Of a DNA stretch of 64,000 nucleotides, positions 16,151-25,036 are shown in pieces. A program made the translations under genes and the position numbers. The number at the start of each line of letters is the position of its first letter. Positions within the stretch are counted from its first letter, which is position 1. This stretch comes from Exilibacterium sp. GTDB taxonomy: Bacteria > Pseudomonadota > Gammaproteobacteria > Pseudomonadales > Cellvibrionaceae. The notes below the pieces were generated by a model that was not told where the DNA came from, did no database searches, and was given only the letters and a program-made list of their open reading frames with translations. The stretch spans positions 1-64,000 of the forward strand of contig JANQMH010000010.1 in the NCBI GenBank assembly GCA_028280195.1. The letters are read 5' to 3'.

Positions 16151-17476
16151 CTAGCGCCAGCTGTTCACCTCGCCCCACGAATCCCTGGCCATCGAGGCCA
16201 GGCGGCGACCGAAACGCTCGATAGCCGAGGCGGCCAGCACAAATACCAGTCCCAGGCCCGCCAGTATGATCCAGTTGCTGGTACTGATATCGCTGACGGC
16301 AAACACCGCCAGGCTCAGCGCACTGACAAGCGCCAGCAGGGCGCCGGTGAGAGTCGGTTCGCGCAAGCGAAAACGGATACCGCAGACAAGCAGAGCGCCG
16401 GCCAGCAGCAGAGATACTACGGCGGCTATTACCGTCGCCTCGCCATTGAGCAACAGATAGCAGGTGAATGCCGCTGTAACGCAGGCCAGGAGGCGGTAGA
16501 AACGGCCCAGTACCAGTGACTGAGAACCGACGGCCAGCAATAAGGCGCTAACCGGTAATGCGGCGGCGGTGAGCTGGTAGACATTCTGATGCCATGCCAG
16601 AATGTTTACTGAGTAGGCTGCCCAACTGGCCAGCACCACTGCTGTGCCGCTCAGCTGAGCCAGCGCCCGCAGCGGATTGTTGCCGAGCCAGTAGCGGCTG
16701 CAGAGAATCATCATCGCACCGCTTATGCCGCCGAGGGCGCAGTAGCCGGTCAGTGTATCGATATGAAAGCCGGCCCGGGTCAGCGCAATGATAAACGGCA
16801 GGGCGAACATCGCGCGTACGGCCCTGCCCTCGAGAGTGCGAAAAGCGGGCCGTGCGGCGAACAGGTTTTGCTCCAGCGCCAGCAGCGCAGCTGACAGGCC
16901 GATCAGAATCGCCATACCGGGCAGCGCGGTGCGAGCCGGGAACAGCAATGCGGCATTGACTAAAATAAACAACAGGCTGAGCGTTTTGGCCTGCTGCCGG
17001 GTCAGCACGGAAAAACCCGCGTAGGCCACCGGCAGTGCCAGCGCCAAGGTGGCGGCGGCGGTAACCAGTGTCGAGCGCAGTGAGATATCTCCGCTGGCGG
17101 CGGAGGCCGGCGACAGCTGTGGCGGCAAAAGCTCGAAAATCATACCACCGAGCTGAGAGAACTGTACCGGCACCAGGGCGGCGGCCAGGGCAAACAACAG
17201 GCGCGCGCTTTTGGCGTCATCCATCACCAGCCGGCTCAATACCCCGCCGCCGCACAGCAGGCCCATCAATATCAGGTAGACCCAGTTGCGCAACTGCAAG
17301 TCGACCTGGTCGATCCCCTGCAGCATATACACCAGCGCCGACAGTGCCATGGCGCCGGCGCCCAGCCAGCGCAGCAGTGCGGCGGTACTGCGGGCCGTGG
17401 CGCCGGCAGGGTTGGTCCCGGCCGCGCTGCCGGCAGGGCTGGCGTTGGTATTACAGGCGTTGGTATTAGCAGTCAT
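16151..17476 (-). CDS. Multi-transmembrane protein of unknown function paired with a PspA-like gene
   Basis: A 441-residue protein with an Ala/Asn/Thr-rich soluble N-terminus of about 40 residues and then about twelve hydrophobic helices. I recognise no catalytic or transport motif. The start at 17476 overlaps the 3' end of the PspA-like gene by 11 bp, so the two are probably translated together. This suggests a membrane partner for the peripheral coiled-coil protein. An in-frame extension further upstream would run entirely over the neighbour's coding region and was not accepted. Confidence 0.7.
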   Translation of the reverse strand: MTANTNACNTNASPAGSAAGTNPAGATARSTAALLRWLGAGAMALSALVYMLQGIDQVDLQLRNWVYLILMGLLCGGGVLSRLVMDDAKSARLLFALAAALVPVQFSQLGGMIFELLPPQLSPASAASGDISLRSTLVTAAATLALALPVAYAGFSVLTRQQAKTLSLLFILVNAALLFPARTALPGMAILIGLSAALLALEQNLFAARPAFRTLEGRAVRAMFALPFIIALTRAGFHIDTLTGYCALGGISGAMMILCSRYWLGNNPLRALAQLSGTAVVLASWAAYSVNILAWHQNVYQLTAAALPVSALLLAVGSQSLVLGRFYRLLACVTAAFTCYLLLNGEATVIAAVVSLLLAGALLVCGIRFRLREPTLTGALLALVSALSLAVFAVSDISTSNWIILAGLGLVFVLAASAIERFGRRLASMARDSWGEVNSWR

Positions 17477-18137
17477 TGTTGCGCCCCTCGCCGTCTTTAT
17501 CGCCGGCTGCGTGTTTAAAACTGTCGAATGTCGCGCGCAGATCATCGAGTTCCTCCCGATCGAGGAATGCCTGCTCGAAGCTGTCGACTTGTTCATCGAA
17601 CAGGCCTTCGCGGTATTCGTCTTCCAGCACCGCCGTTTCCCAGCGCTCAAACACCCGTTCCATAGCCTCCAGGTCGTCACAGCGCTGGGTGTCGGCGAGC
17701 ACCGATGCCCGCGCACTGCGGGAGGAGAGGGCGGTTTTGCGCAGCTGCAGTTGTTCCAGCCGCCGTTCCACATCGGCCAGAATTTTTTGCAGGCGCGTGT
17801 TCATGGCCCGGTATTCCGCGAGTTGATGCTCGACCTGTTGCAGGCGATCGTTGCTCAGCCGGAACTGCCTGACACACTGCAGGCTGCGCTGCTCGTCGCT
17901 ATCGGCAAGTTTGAGCGAGCGCTGCCGCCAGCGGTTTTGTTCGGCCAGCAGTTTGTCCCGCTCGCCGCCCATGCGCTGCAATTGCTGCTGGATGCGATTG
18001 ATCTGTACGCGCAGCTTTGCCGCCGCCGCGCGTACATCGGCGATGACACAGTCCGCCACCGCCTCGTGGTTTTCCACCTTGCTGACAAAGTTCTCGAAAC
18101 TCGCGCCAAAAGACGCGATAAGCCGTTTGACTCGCAT
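17466..18137 (-). CDS. PspA/IM30-like coiled-coil protein
   Basis: A 223-residue, almost wholly helical, charged protein. The start MRVKRLIASFGASFENFVSKVENHE and the following VIADVRAAAAKLRVQINR resemble the membrane-binding helix and first coiled coil of PspA/IM30 proteins. A long Q/R/L-rich coiled coil follows to about residue 140, then an acidic C-terminal third. PspA proteins bind and stabilise stressed inner membranes. No pspF, pspB or pspC is present nearby; the partner is instead the multi-TM protein overlapping by 11 bp. Family assignment is by pattern, so moderate. Confidence 0.65.
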   Translation of the reverse strand: MRVKRLIASFGASFENFVSKVENHEAVADCVIADVRAAAAKLRVQINRIQQQLQRMGGERDKLLAEQNRWRQRSLKLADSDEQRSLQCVRQFRLSNDRLQQVEHQLAEYRAMNTRLQKILADVERRLEQLQLRKTALSSRSARASVLADTQRCDDLEAMERVFERWETAVLEDEYREGLFDEQVDSFEQAFLDREELDDLRATFDSFKHAAGDKDGEGRNNDC

Positions 18138-18451
18138 ATCGTTGCTCCATTAAGTAAGGGACTTGGGCGCCCTGGCGCCGGATAACTGCGGCTAAAGCTA
18201 GGGCGGTGGCGCGCTGGAGGCAAGCGGTGGCTGAACCTATCGGCAAAGTAGCGAAATGCGGCACCGGCGGTAGTCTGAGGTGGAACCTGGTCGGATGGGC
18301 TACCCTCAGCCGCAGGGGTAGCTGCAATGGGTACTGTGTAAGCGTGGTCGTATGCATTGACAGTTGATGAGGTCTTTTATTCGCGGGAAGATTGAATTCC
18401 TGCAAGTCGCTTGCTTTTCCGTATTTGCATGCTCAAAAAGAGGAAAACAGG
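18138..18451. other. Gap upstream of the PspA-like gene, no gene recognised
   Basis: About 310 bp between divergent genes. It should hold the promoter of the PspA-like operon. One small hairpin is visible (arms GCTACCC at 18299-18305 and GGGTAGC at 18316-18322, loop of 10). I recognise no riboswitch or regulator site. Confidence 0.5.
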
Positions 18452-18625
18452 ATGGAAGTTCTTACCATGATGAGTTTGTCATTTGGCCTGTTGGAGTCTG
18501 TTTTTGCAATTGGCGCGCTGACAAAAATCGCCAGGCTGAAGCAGCAGCTGCCAGCCTCGACCGAATCCAAATTTCGTTCAAGACAATGCGGTTATACCCA
18601 TTATGCTAATAGGGCAATACGCTGA
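18452..18625 (+). CDS. Possible small membrane protein, 57 residues
   Basis: ATG at 18452 is preceded by AGGAAAACAGG. The product starts with a hydrophobic segment (MMSLSFGLLESVFAIGALTK) followed by a basic tail with Lys, Arg and Gln. It ends 12 bp before the SDR start, so it could be the first gene of that operon. No homology is recognised and no known miniprotein pattern is present, so this is only a candidate. Confidence 0.35.
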   Translation: MEVLTMMSLSFGLLESVFAIGALTKIARLKQQLPASTESKFRSRQCGYTHYANRAIR

Positions 18626-18637
18626 TAATAAGGTGAG

Positions 18638-19429
18638 ATGATGAGTAGAATGACCGGAAAACGCGCTCTGGTAACGGGTGCCGCCTCGGGGATTGGCAGA
18701 GCAATCTGCCAGAGCTTTGCGCGCGAGGGCGCCGGGCTTGTAATTACCGATATCAATACCGCCGCCGGTGAAGCGCTGGCTGCGGAACTGGGCGCTGCTT
18801 TTGTACCGCAGAATGTGACCGAAGAGGCGCAGTGGGACGCCGTCATCGCCGCGGCGGAGCAGCGCCTCGGCGGGCTGGATACGCTGATCAACAACGCCGG
18901 TTGCGGCGCGCTGAGCGAATCCGGCGACGACCCCGAGCATACGCCGCTGGCACACTGGCGCCAGGTGATGGATGTCAATCTGCAAGGTGTCTTCCTCGGC
19001 TGCCGGGCCGCTCTGCCGGCCATACGTCGCGCCGGTGGCGGTGCCATTGTCAACCTTTCCTCTGTTGCCGCCGTGATGGCAACTCCCTTTATCACTGCCT
19101 ACGGTGCCTCCAAAGCCGGCGTGCGGCAGCTGACCATGTCGGTGGCGCAGTACGGTGCCCAGGGCAGGCCTCATGTGCGTTGCAACTCTCTGCACCCGGG
19201 GCAGATCATGACGCCGATGCTGGAGGGCTTATTCGAGCGCACGGCCAGCGCCAATGAGGTATCGGCCGATGCTGTCAAAGCCGAGTTTCTGCAGCAGATA
19301 CCCATGGGCGAGTTCGGCGAGCCGGAGGATGTGGCGGCCGCGGCGCTGTACCTGGCCTCCGATGAGGCCCGCTATATTACCGGTACTCAACTGTTCATTG
19401 ACGGCGGCATGCAGATTATGCACCGCTGA
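18638..19429 (+). CDS. SDR family NAD(P)-dependent oxidoreductase
   Basis: A 263-residue classical short-chain dehydrogenase. The cofactor motif is TGAASGIG (TGxxxGIG) at about residues 10-17, followed by NNAG, the catalytic Ser in IVNLSSVAA, and the YGASKAG pair (Tyr-x3-Lys). The C-terminal segment YITGTQLFIDGG is typical of 3-oxoacyl-reductase-like members. ATGs at 18638, 18641 and 18650 are possible, with AAGGTGAG just upstream. An AraC regulator and a TonB receptor follow on the same strand, suggesting catabolism of an imported compound. Substrate unknown. Confidence 0.9.
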   Translation: MMSRMTGKRALVTGAASGIGRAICQSFAREGAGLVITDINTAAGEALAAELGAAFVPQNVTEEAQWDAVIAAAEQRLGGLDTLINNAGCGALSESGDDPEHTPLAHWRQVMDVNLQGVFLGCRAALPAIRRAGGGAIVNLSSVAAVMATPFITAYGASKAGVRQLTMSVAQYGAQGRPHVRCNSLHPGQIMTPMLEGLFERTASANEVSADAVKAEFLQQIPMGEFGEPEDVAAAALYLASDEARYITGTQLFIDGGMQIMHR

Positions 19430-19489
19430 TTCGCTGCCCCGCTGGCAACAGGTCTTTAAATGCCGGCCATATTCCTTATACTGTAGGTC

Positions 19490-20368
19490 ATGAAAAGTAT
19501 AAAAGGCGGCGATGTCCTATCGTCTCTGGCGGCTGCCATACCTGAGTTTCAGTTCTGGCAGTCACAGCTGGTCGACGGTTTACATATTATCGAAAGCAGC
19601 GACCACGCCATGTCCTATCCGGAACATCTGCACGATGTGCTGGAAATCATCTGGCTGAAGAGCGGCGCCGGTCATGTCAGGCAAAAAGTCAGGCAGAAAC
19701 GCCGCAGTTATTTTTTCCACGCCGGCCAGGCTGCGGTCATTCCACCGCATCAGCCCCACAGCGGTGAACCGCTGCCGGGCTTTTCCTTTTATCTGCTGCA
19801 TATCCCTGTCGACAGTGTGCGTGTAGCCCTGTCGCGGCGCACCGGTGTCGCCGAATCCGGGATCGATTTTTTGCCGCTGAAGATACTGCCGGCGGCACAG
19901 GCCAACAGGCTGCTGGCCGGCTTTATCCGCAACAGCGTGGCGGCTGCCGATCGCGACCGCCAGCTGCAGCTTATCGTCGAACTGGTGGCGGGTATATGGG
20001 GGCGTTCCGCGCGCCTGCGACCGGCCCGCTGCCGGCATGATGTCCACCCGGCAATCCGCCGGGCTGTGGAGTTGATCGGCGCCAACTTCACCGGCGGCGT
20101 ATCGCTGACCGAGCTGGCCTCGACGGTGGGGCTGGACGAGCGCTATCTGGTCTCGTTGTTCAAGTCTGAGATGGGCTTGCCGCCCAATCAGTTTCAAATC
20201 GCCATGCGTGTCGATCTTGCGCGCCGCCTTATCCAGGAGGACCTGCCGCTGAGTTCGGCAGCTGCAGCCGCCGGCTTTGCCGACCAGTCCCATCTCAACC
20301 GTCACTTCAAACGCCAGTACGGCATGACGCCGGGGGCGTTTCAGGGTATCAGTCACAGTACATCTTAA
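19490..20368 (+). CDS. AraC family transcriptional regulator
   Basis: A 292-residue regulator. Residues about 15-130 form a cupin-like effector domain (EHLHDVLEIIWLKSGAG; AVIPPHQPHSG). Residues about 185-285 carry two helix-turn-helix motifs: SLTELASTVGLDERYLVSLFK and then AAAAGFADQSHLNRHFKRQYG, ending with the conserved MTPGAFQ. It sits between the SDR gene and the TonB receptor gene, all on one strand, so control of receptor expression is plausible. The inducer is unknown. Confidence 0.9.
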   Translation: MKSIKGGDVLSSLAAAIPEFQFWQSQLVDGLHIIESSDHAMSYPEHLHDVLEIIWLKSGAGHVRQKVRQKRRSYFFHAGQAAVIPPHQPHSGEPLPGFSFYLLHIPVDSVRVALSRRTGVAESGIDFLPLKILPAAQANRLLAGFIRNSVAAADRDRQLQLIVELVAGIWGRSARLRPARCRHDVHPAIRRAVELIGANFTGGVSLTELASTVGLDERYLVSLFKSEMGLPPNQFQIAMRVDLARRLIQEDLPLSSAAAAAGFADQSHLNRHFKRQYGMTPGAFQGISHSTS

Positions 20369-20460
20369 TTTTGTTCAATATCGTCCCCGGCCGATCTCCT
20401 AAGGTATAAAAAGGGGAGTAAGACGCTGCCCCCGATAATAAAAGATGAGAGGGGGAGATC

Positions 20461-22782
20461 ATGTTTGTCTCTGGTAAGTATGATGACTGTCGTGCGGCTG
20501 TGTTGCTCTGGTCGCTGTGCGCTGTTTTTGCGTTGCCACCTTATCAGGCCGTGCGGGCCGATGAACCGGTACTCGAAGAGATCTATGTTACCGCGCGCAA
20601 GCGCGAGGAGTCGCTGCAGCAGACACCGGTCTCGGTAACGGCCTTCGGCACCGATGACCTGCAGGCACTGACGGTATCGGATATTTCCACGCTGGGAAAT
20701 TTTACTCCCAATCTGAACCTGGCTTTTTCCCAGGGCAATAGCGGCGGTTCCAGCCTCGGCGCCAGTATTCGCGGTGTCGGCCAGTTTGATTTTCTGATTA
20801 CCACCGATCCCGGTGTGGGTGTTTACCTCGATGGGGTATATCTCGGCCGCACCAGCGGCTCGGTACTGGACCTGCTCAATGTGGAGCGCATCGAGGTGCT
20901 GCGCGGGCCCCAGGGTACGGTATTCGGCAAGAACACCATCGGCGGTGCCATCAATGTCGTTACCAAACGACCGGGTGAAGACTTTGAGGGTACCGCCAAG
21001 TTGGTTCTCGGTGAGGACGCGCGGGTGGATACTCAGCTGTCCGTCGGCGGTGCGCTTGCCGACGGGGTGGCCGCACAGTTTTCCCTGGCCAGCAATAACC
21101 GCGACGGTTATGTAGAGCGTCTGCTGGATGGCGGCGAACTGGGGGATATCGATCAGCTGGTATCACGCGCCGCATTGAGCTGGGCGCCCACTGACACCTT
21201 CAGTGCGACTTTCATTGCCGATGCAACCCGGCAGCGCCAGTCTTCCATGCCGTCGCTGCTGGCGGAAATCAATCCGGCCGGCTCGGTAATCGGTTTGTAC
21301 AATGGCCTCAATGTCGGCGGCGTGGCGCTAACACCCGCCGATGCGGCGGCGGCGCGCGCCGATTACAGCCGCACGCGCCAGACCGGGCCCAGCCGGGACG
21401 ATCTCGATATCATCGGCGTCAATACCACCCTGGAGTGGCAGCTGGCCGACATGACGCTGCGTTCGATCACGGCCTATCGCGATATGCAGGCGGATTTTAG
21501 TCGCGACGGTGACAGCACACCGCTGCAGTATGTGGAGACGGCCAACCGGGTCGAGCAGGACCAGGTCAGCCAGGAGCTGCAGTTGCTGGGAACTGCGCGC
21601 GACCAGCGCCTGAATTGGATGCTGGGCTTTTACTATTACAAGGAGGATGCCTCGGACTTTAACCGGCCGCGCCTGGGCAGCGGCCTGTTTGCGGCGCTGG
21701 AGGCTCTGCCCGGGCAGGTCAACGGCGACGCCTGCGCAGCGCCGTTTGTCGCCCCCGGTTGTGCCGGTAATCCCATCAACGTTGCGCTGGACCTGGATCT
21801 CAATATTCTCACGGAACAGGAGGTAACCAGCAATGCCTTGTTCGGCAACTTGTCCTACCTGTTTGCCGACGCCTGGACGCTCAATATCGGGCTGCGCTAT
21901 ACCGATGAAGAGAAGAATTTTGCCATACAGAGCTTTCGCGAGGGTTCGGGTGCGGTAATATTTCCGCCCGGCACCACGGCCGCTGAAGACTGGCAGGAGT
22001 TTTCCTATCGGGCGGGCCTGGATTACCAGTTGAACGACGATACCCTGTTTTACGCCTCCGCTTCTCGCGGTTTCAGAAGCGGCGGTTTCAATGCCCGCCC
22101 CACCACCGAGGGTGCCCTGCAGACCTATGAGCCGGAATTTCTGCGCTCGCTTGAAGTCGGTGTCAAGGCCGACCTGCTGGGCAGGCGCCTGCGCCTGAAT
22201 GCCGCGCTGTTTGTCAACGACTACAAGGACATTCAACTGCTGTCGCGCTCTCTCGACCCGGTGACGGGCACCTTTATTTCCCTGCTGCAGAATGCCGCCC
22301 GGGCCAGTATCAACGGCATGGAGGTGGAGCTTACCGCGCTGCTGAGCGACAGGCTGACACTGCAGTTCGGTCTGGGCTATCTGGATGCGGAGTATGACGA
22401 TATCGGCAATGCAGTGGGCATCACCACCGACAGTGAGCTGTTTCAGACGCCCGACTACAACGCCAACCTGGCCCTGACCTATGACTACCCGCTCGGCAAC
22501 GGCGCCAGCTGGTCAAACCGCCTGGACTACGGTTATACCGATGCCTTTTTCCTGGAGGCGATCAATACCCGGTCGCTCGAGGAGAGCGGATACGGTGTTG
22601 CCAATCTGCGCAGCGCCTATCGGTCGGCTGATGGCAGGTACGAGATTGCGGCCTTTGTCAGCAATGTTGGCGACGAGGCGTATTTTGTTTCCGGCGGCTC
22701 GGCCCTGGACAGCCTCGGCACCGCCGAGGTCACGCCGGCGCGCGGGCGCGAGTGGGGGGTGGCGGTGGTTTATAGTTTTTAG
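20461..22782 (+). CDS. TonB-dependent outer-membrane receptor
   Basis: A 773-residue protein with a signal peptide, then the TonB box region VLEEIYVTARKREESLQ, a plug domain (about 45-160, with GVYLDGVYLGRTSGS, IEVLRGPQGTVFGKNTIGGAINV) and a beta-barrel ending in an aromatic residue (VAVVYSF). The overall type is the broad group annotated for siderophores, cobalamin or plant- or algae-derived carbon compounds; no ligand can be assigned. Start ATG at 20461 follows the strong ribosome site GGGGGAG. An AraC gene lies 92 bp upstream. Confidence 0.93.
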   Translation: MFVSGKYDDCRAAVLLWSLCAVFALPPYQAVRADEPVLEEIYVTARKREESLQQTPVSVTAFGTDDLQALTVSDISTLGNFTPNLNLAFSQGNSGGSSLGASIRGVGQFDFLITTDPGVGVYLDGVYLGRTSGSVLDLLNVERIEVLRGPQGTVFGKNTIGGAINVVTKRPGEDFEGTAKLVLGEDARVDTQLSVGGALADGVAAQFSLASNNRDGYVERLLDGGELGDIDQLVSRAALSWAPTDTFSATFIADATRQRQSSMPSLLAEINPAGSVIGLYNGLNVGGVALTPADAAAARADYSRTRQTGPSRDDLDIIGVNTTLEWQLADMTLRSITAYRDMQADFSRDGDSTPLQYVETANRVEQDQVSQELQLLGTARDQRLNWMLGFYYYKEDASDFNRPRLGSGLFAALEALPGQVNGDACAAPFVAPGCAGNPINVALDLDLNILTEQEVTSNALFGNLSYLFADAWTLNIGLRYTDEEKNFAIQSFREGSGAVIFPPGTTAAEDWQEFSYRAGLDYQLNDDTLFYASASRGFRSGGFNARPTTEGALQTYEPEFLRSLEVGVKADLLGRRLRLNAALFVNDYKDIQLLSRSLDPVTGTFISLLQNAARASINGMEVELTALLSDRLTLQFGLGYLDAEYDDIGNAVGITTDSELFQTPDYNANLALTYDYPLGNGASWSNRLDYGYTDAFFLEAINTRSLEESGYGVANLRSAYRSADGRYEIAAFVSNVGDEAYFVSGGSALDSLGTAEVTPARGREWGVAVVYSF

Positions 22783-22792
22783 TTGATAGGTT

Positions 22793-22803
22793 CTAGTCGC
22801 TAG
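22793..22803. repeat. CTAGTCGCTAG intergenic word, copy 1
   Basis: Just after the receptor stop codon, CTAGTCGCTAG is followed by TTGTTAGTTG. The near-identical CTAGTCACTAG, in a longer repeated block, occurs at the end of truB (44493-44503). Both sit at gene 3' ends. Confidence 0.5.
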
Positions 22804-22866
22804 TTGTTAGTTGCGGGCTGGGGGTATCTTTTTTTGATGTGGTTTGCCTGGGAGGGGGTTGGGTCT

Positions 22867-23496
22867 ATGGGTAGAGGTAGGGTTGGCGGTTGTTTTTTGC
22901 TGGTGCTTGCGATTGGTGCAGGTGCGGCTGAGGATGGTGCGGTTGCGGATGAGGGGAAGACGGTTTCTGTTTACTTGCATGCGCCGGATGATCTGTTGGC
23001 CATTACCCACGGCGAGCAGGTGGCGATCGGGCTGTATCCCGCCGGTATCAAGTCGCTGAACAATACGCCTGTCGACAGTACGCTGGTGCTGGTGGGGAAA
23101 GTGCGCGATCGGGACGGTAATATCATTGGCATTACCAGCGAGCTGGAATATTTTCCCGATCTGCCGCTGCAGGCCGATACGCCCTGGGACACTTACTGGA
23201 CGGTAGTGATTCCGGGGCGCGGCTCGCTGTTCGGCTATCACCGCGAGAGCCTGAAAAAAGAAATCTTCGATGTCTTCGAGGCCGCGCGCAATACTGAGGG
23301 CGGCTGGCGCGGTAATCTGACCAAGCGCAATACGGTCGGCCCCCTGCCGGGCGAACGGGGGGTAGTGGTGGGCGGTACCGGTGAGTTTGCCGATGCGACC
23401 GGCTGGTTTGTGGAGATCGGCTACCTCAGTGGTGTCAGTCAGCAGGGCGAATTGCGCGCGCGATTGGAACTGCGGTTTTATCTCGATGGGGATTGA
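22867..23496 (+). CDS. Secreted protein of unknown function, possible allene-oxide-cyclase-like barrel
   Basis: A protein of 209 residues from the ATG at 22867, with a signal peptide (GGCFLLVLAIGAGAAEDGAV). The mature part alternates short beta strands. The segment VVVGGTGEFADATGWFVEIG and the closing LRARLELRFYLD resemble the GGTG-F-A-G pattern of dirigent/allene oxide cyclase-like barrels. This is a pattern impression, not a firm family call. It follows the TonB receptor on the same strand but is separated by a repeat, so co-regulation is uncertain. Confidence 0.5.
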   Translation: MGRGRVGGCFLLVLAIGAGAAEDGAVADEGKTVSVYLHAPDDLLAITHGEQVAIGLYPAGIKSLNNTPVDSTLVLVGKVRDRDGNIIGITSELEYFPDLPLQADTPWDTYWTVVIPGRGSLFGYHRESLKKEIFDVFEAARNTEGGWRGNLTKRNTVGPLPGERGVVVGGTGEFADATGWFVEIGYLSGVSQQGELRARLELRFYLDGD

Positions 23497-23501
23497 AAGC
23501 T

Positions 23502-23559
23502 AACAGCTGACAGTTTACAGCTATACGGCGTGGTGAATGGCTGTAAACTGTTAGCTGTA
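23502..23559. repeat. Near-perfect 20-bp-arm palindrome between convergent genes
   Basis: Left arm AACAGCTGACAGTTTACAGC (23502-23521) and right arm GCTGTAAACTGTTAGCTGTA (23540-23559) pair with one mismatch across an 18-nt loop. It separates two convergent genes and may act as a bidirectional terminator, although no long T-run follows. The same words recur after pepQ (12075-12140). Confidence 0.85.
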
Positions 23560-23563
23560 TTGT

Positions 23564-24010
23564 TCAGGTATCTCCGTGCAATAAATGCCCGATCCCCCCT
23601 TGCCGCGCAAACTGCCGCATTAATTCATTGTCGATGATACCCGCCGGATCGCCGTTTTCATCGATACCTTCAATCGGCCCCTGGGCCACTACCATTAAAA
23701 TCAGGTCCTCGTCGCCGTCCGGCCCCGGTTCGTGCACCACACCGCTGGGCTCGTAGACATAGTCGCCCTGCCTGACCGAGCCCTCGCCCTCATAGCTGAA
23801 ACCGCCCTGAATCACATAGGCCTCAACCGCTGCCAGATGGCGGTGCAGGGGCGCTTTGCAGCCCACCGGCACTTTCAGCAGAAACGTCGCCTTGCCCTGG
23901 TCGTCGTCGTAGTGCAGGGGCTTGAAGGAGGTACCCTCGAGGGCGAACGGTACCCACGGAATACTGCTGACATCCACCATGGTGGATCTTTTCTCTTTGC
24001 TGTTGCCCAT
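23564..24010 (-). CDS. Cupin-domain protein, acetylacetone-cleaving/DAD-like
   Basis: A 148-residue single-domain cupin from the ATG at 24010. The first cupin motif holds PLHRHLAAVEAYVIQGG with metal ligands H-x-H and a downstream acid, and the second has YEPSGVVHEP with the third His. Motif order resembles the acetylacetone-cleaving and 2,4'-dihydroxyacetophenone dioxygenase cupins. The catalysed reaction is unknown. It is transcribed divergently from the TetR-RND operon across a 342-bp region that contains two TetR-type palindromes, so it may share regulation. Confidence 0.78.
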   Translation of the reverse strand: MGNSKEKRSTMVDVSSIPWVPFALEGTSFKPLHYDDDQGKATFLLKVPVGCKAPLHRHLAAVEAYVIQGGFSYEGEGSVRQGDYVYEPSGVVHEPGPDGDEDLILMVVAQGPIEGIDENGDPAGIIDNELMRQFARQGGIGHLLHGDT

Positions 24011-24176
24011 ACCGCGCTCCGTTTGTTGTTGTCTCGGGCCATACCTTAGAACGGATGCAAACGGCGATATTGAACGAATTTCGGATCGGCAGAGGCCGCC
24101 GCCAGACGGTGCCGGCCGGCGGCGGTATTGCACGGGCCTGTTGCGACGTATTTGTATCAAAACTGTTACAAATACT

Positions 24177-24188
24177 TCAAACGTTTGT
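24177..24188. promoter_or_regulatory. TetR-type operator, copy 1
   Basis: TCAAACGTTTGT contains the 10-bp perfect palindrome CAAACGTTTG and continues as a half-site TTTGAA. The same core is repeated 107 bp downstream, nearer the regulator gene. Assignment to the adjacent CerR-type TetR regulator is inferred from position and symmetry. Confidence 0.65.
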
Positions 24189-24283
24189 TTGAATCAAGAT
24201 TAAAAATTTTATACAAAATTTATAACTAATTGTTTTTATTGGTAATTTATAAATTTAGCGAAATATAGACTGTTAAGTTATGT

Positions 24284-24295
24284 TCAAACGTTTGA
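24284..24295. promoter_or_regulatory. TetR-type operator, copy 2
   Basis: TCAAACGTTTGA is a perfect 12-bp palindrome lying 58 bp before the TetR ATG. With copy 1 it makes a two-site arrangement suited to autorepression of the tetR-RND operon. Confidence 0.7.
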
Positions 24296-24352
24296 CATGT
24301 TTTTACCACTAAACTAGCGTTGCAGTGATATGGGTCTCGACGCTTGGAAACC

Positions 24353-25036
24353 ATGACAGACGCCTTGGAACAAAACACACCCGGTGCCGGTGCGCAGGCG
24401 CGCAGCAGGATTATCGACACCGCTCTCGATATGTTTGGCAACTACGGCTATGACGGTGTGTCGGTGCGCAGGCTGTGCGAGGGGGCCGGCGTCAACGTCG
24501 GTGCCGTCACTTACCACTTTGGCGGTAAAGAGGGGCTGTACAAGGCCGTGGCCGACCATATCGCCACCCTGATCCGGCAACATATGTGGCCGGTTGCGGC
24601 GCAGATTGCGCAGTTTGTGCAGGAGGCCGACGACGATGCGGAAAAAGCCCTCGACTTAATTACCGAGCTGCAGTGTGTCATGGTCGATTTGCTGGTGCCC
24701 GATTCCTCCGCAACCGAGCGCTGGGCGCGGTTTATCGTCCGCTTTCAACTCGACGCAGGGTCGCCCGACAGCAACCTCGGGCACAACGATGTGCAGCATA
24801 TGTGCGCGCATCTGGTGGGGGTGATCAGGCGGCGACCCGCCGACAAGCTGGGCAACCGCATTCTGGCGCAAACGCTTTTCGGGCAGATACTGATATTCCG
24901 CACTAACCGCCGGTCGGTGCTGGATCTGTTGGGCAAGCCGGCGCTGTCGCCCAGCGATACCCGCGCAGTCAAGGCCATGGTGGTCGATAACACACGCAAA
25001 ATCTTTGCCGCCGAGGTGCCCTATGCCGCCGAGTGA
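24353..25036 (+). CDS. TetR/AcrR family regulator, CerR-type
   Basis: A 227-residue repressor. The N-terminal helix-turn-helix is RSRIIDTALDMFGNYGYDGVS...GVNVGAVTYHFGGKEGLY, the standard TetR pattern. The C-terminal domain with FIVRFQLDAGSPDSNL and QTLFGQILIFRTNR resembles the CerR/DUF1956 ligand domain. Its 3' end overlaps the RND adaptor gene by 14 bp, so the regulator heads the efflux operon. Two CAAACGTTTG palindromes upstream fit autorepression. ATG at 24353 was chosen over a TTG at 24344. Inducer unknown. Confidence 0.88.
   Translation: MTDALEQNTPGAGAQARSRIIDTALDMFGNYGYDGVSVRRLCEGAGVNVGAVTYHFGGKEGLYKAVADHIATLIRQHMWPVAAQIAQFVQEADDDAEKALDLITELQCVMVDLLVPDSSATERWARFIVRFQLDAGSPDSNLGHNDVQHMCAHLVGVIRRRPADKLGNRILAQTLFGQILIFRTNRRSVLDLLGKPALSPSDTRAVKAMVVDNTRKIFAAEVPYAAE

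Larger units (their letters stand above)
24011..24352. other. AT-rich divergent promoter region
   Basis: The 342 bp between the cupin and TetR genes contains no gene. Its right half (about 24170-24310) is strikingly AT-rich for this genome and holds two copies of the palindrome CAAACGTTTG. It is the likely promoter and operator region of the TetR-RND operon. Confidence 0.7.
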
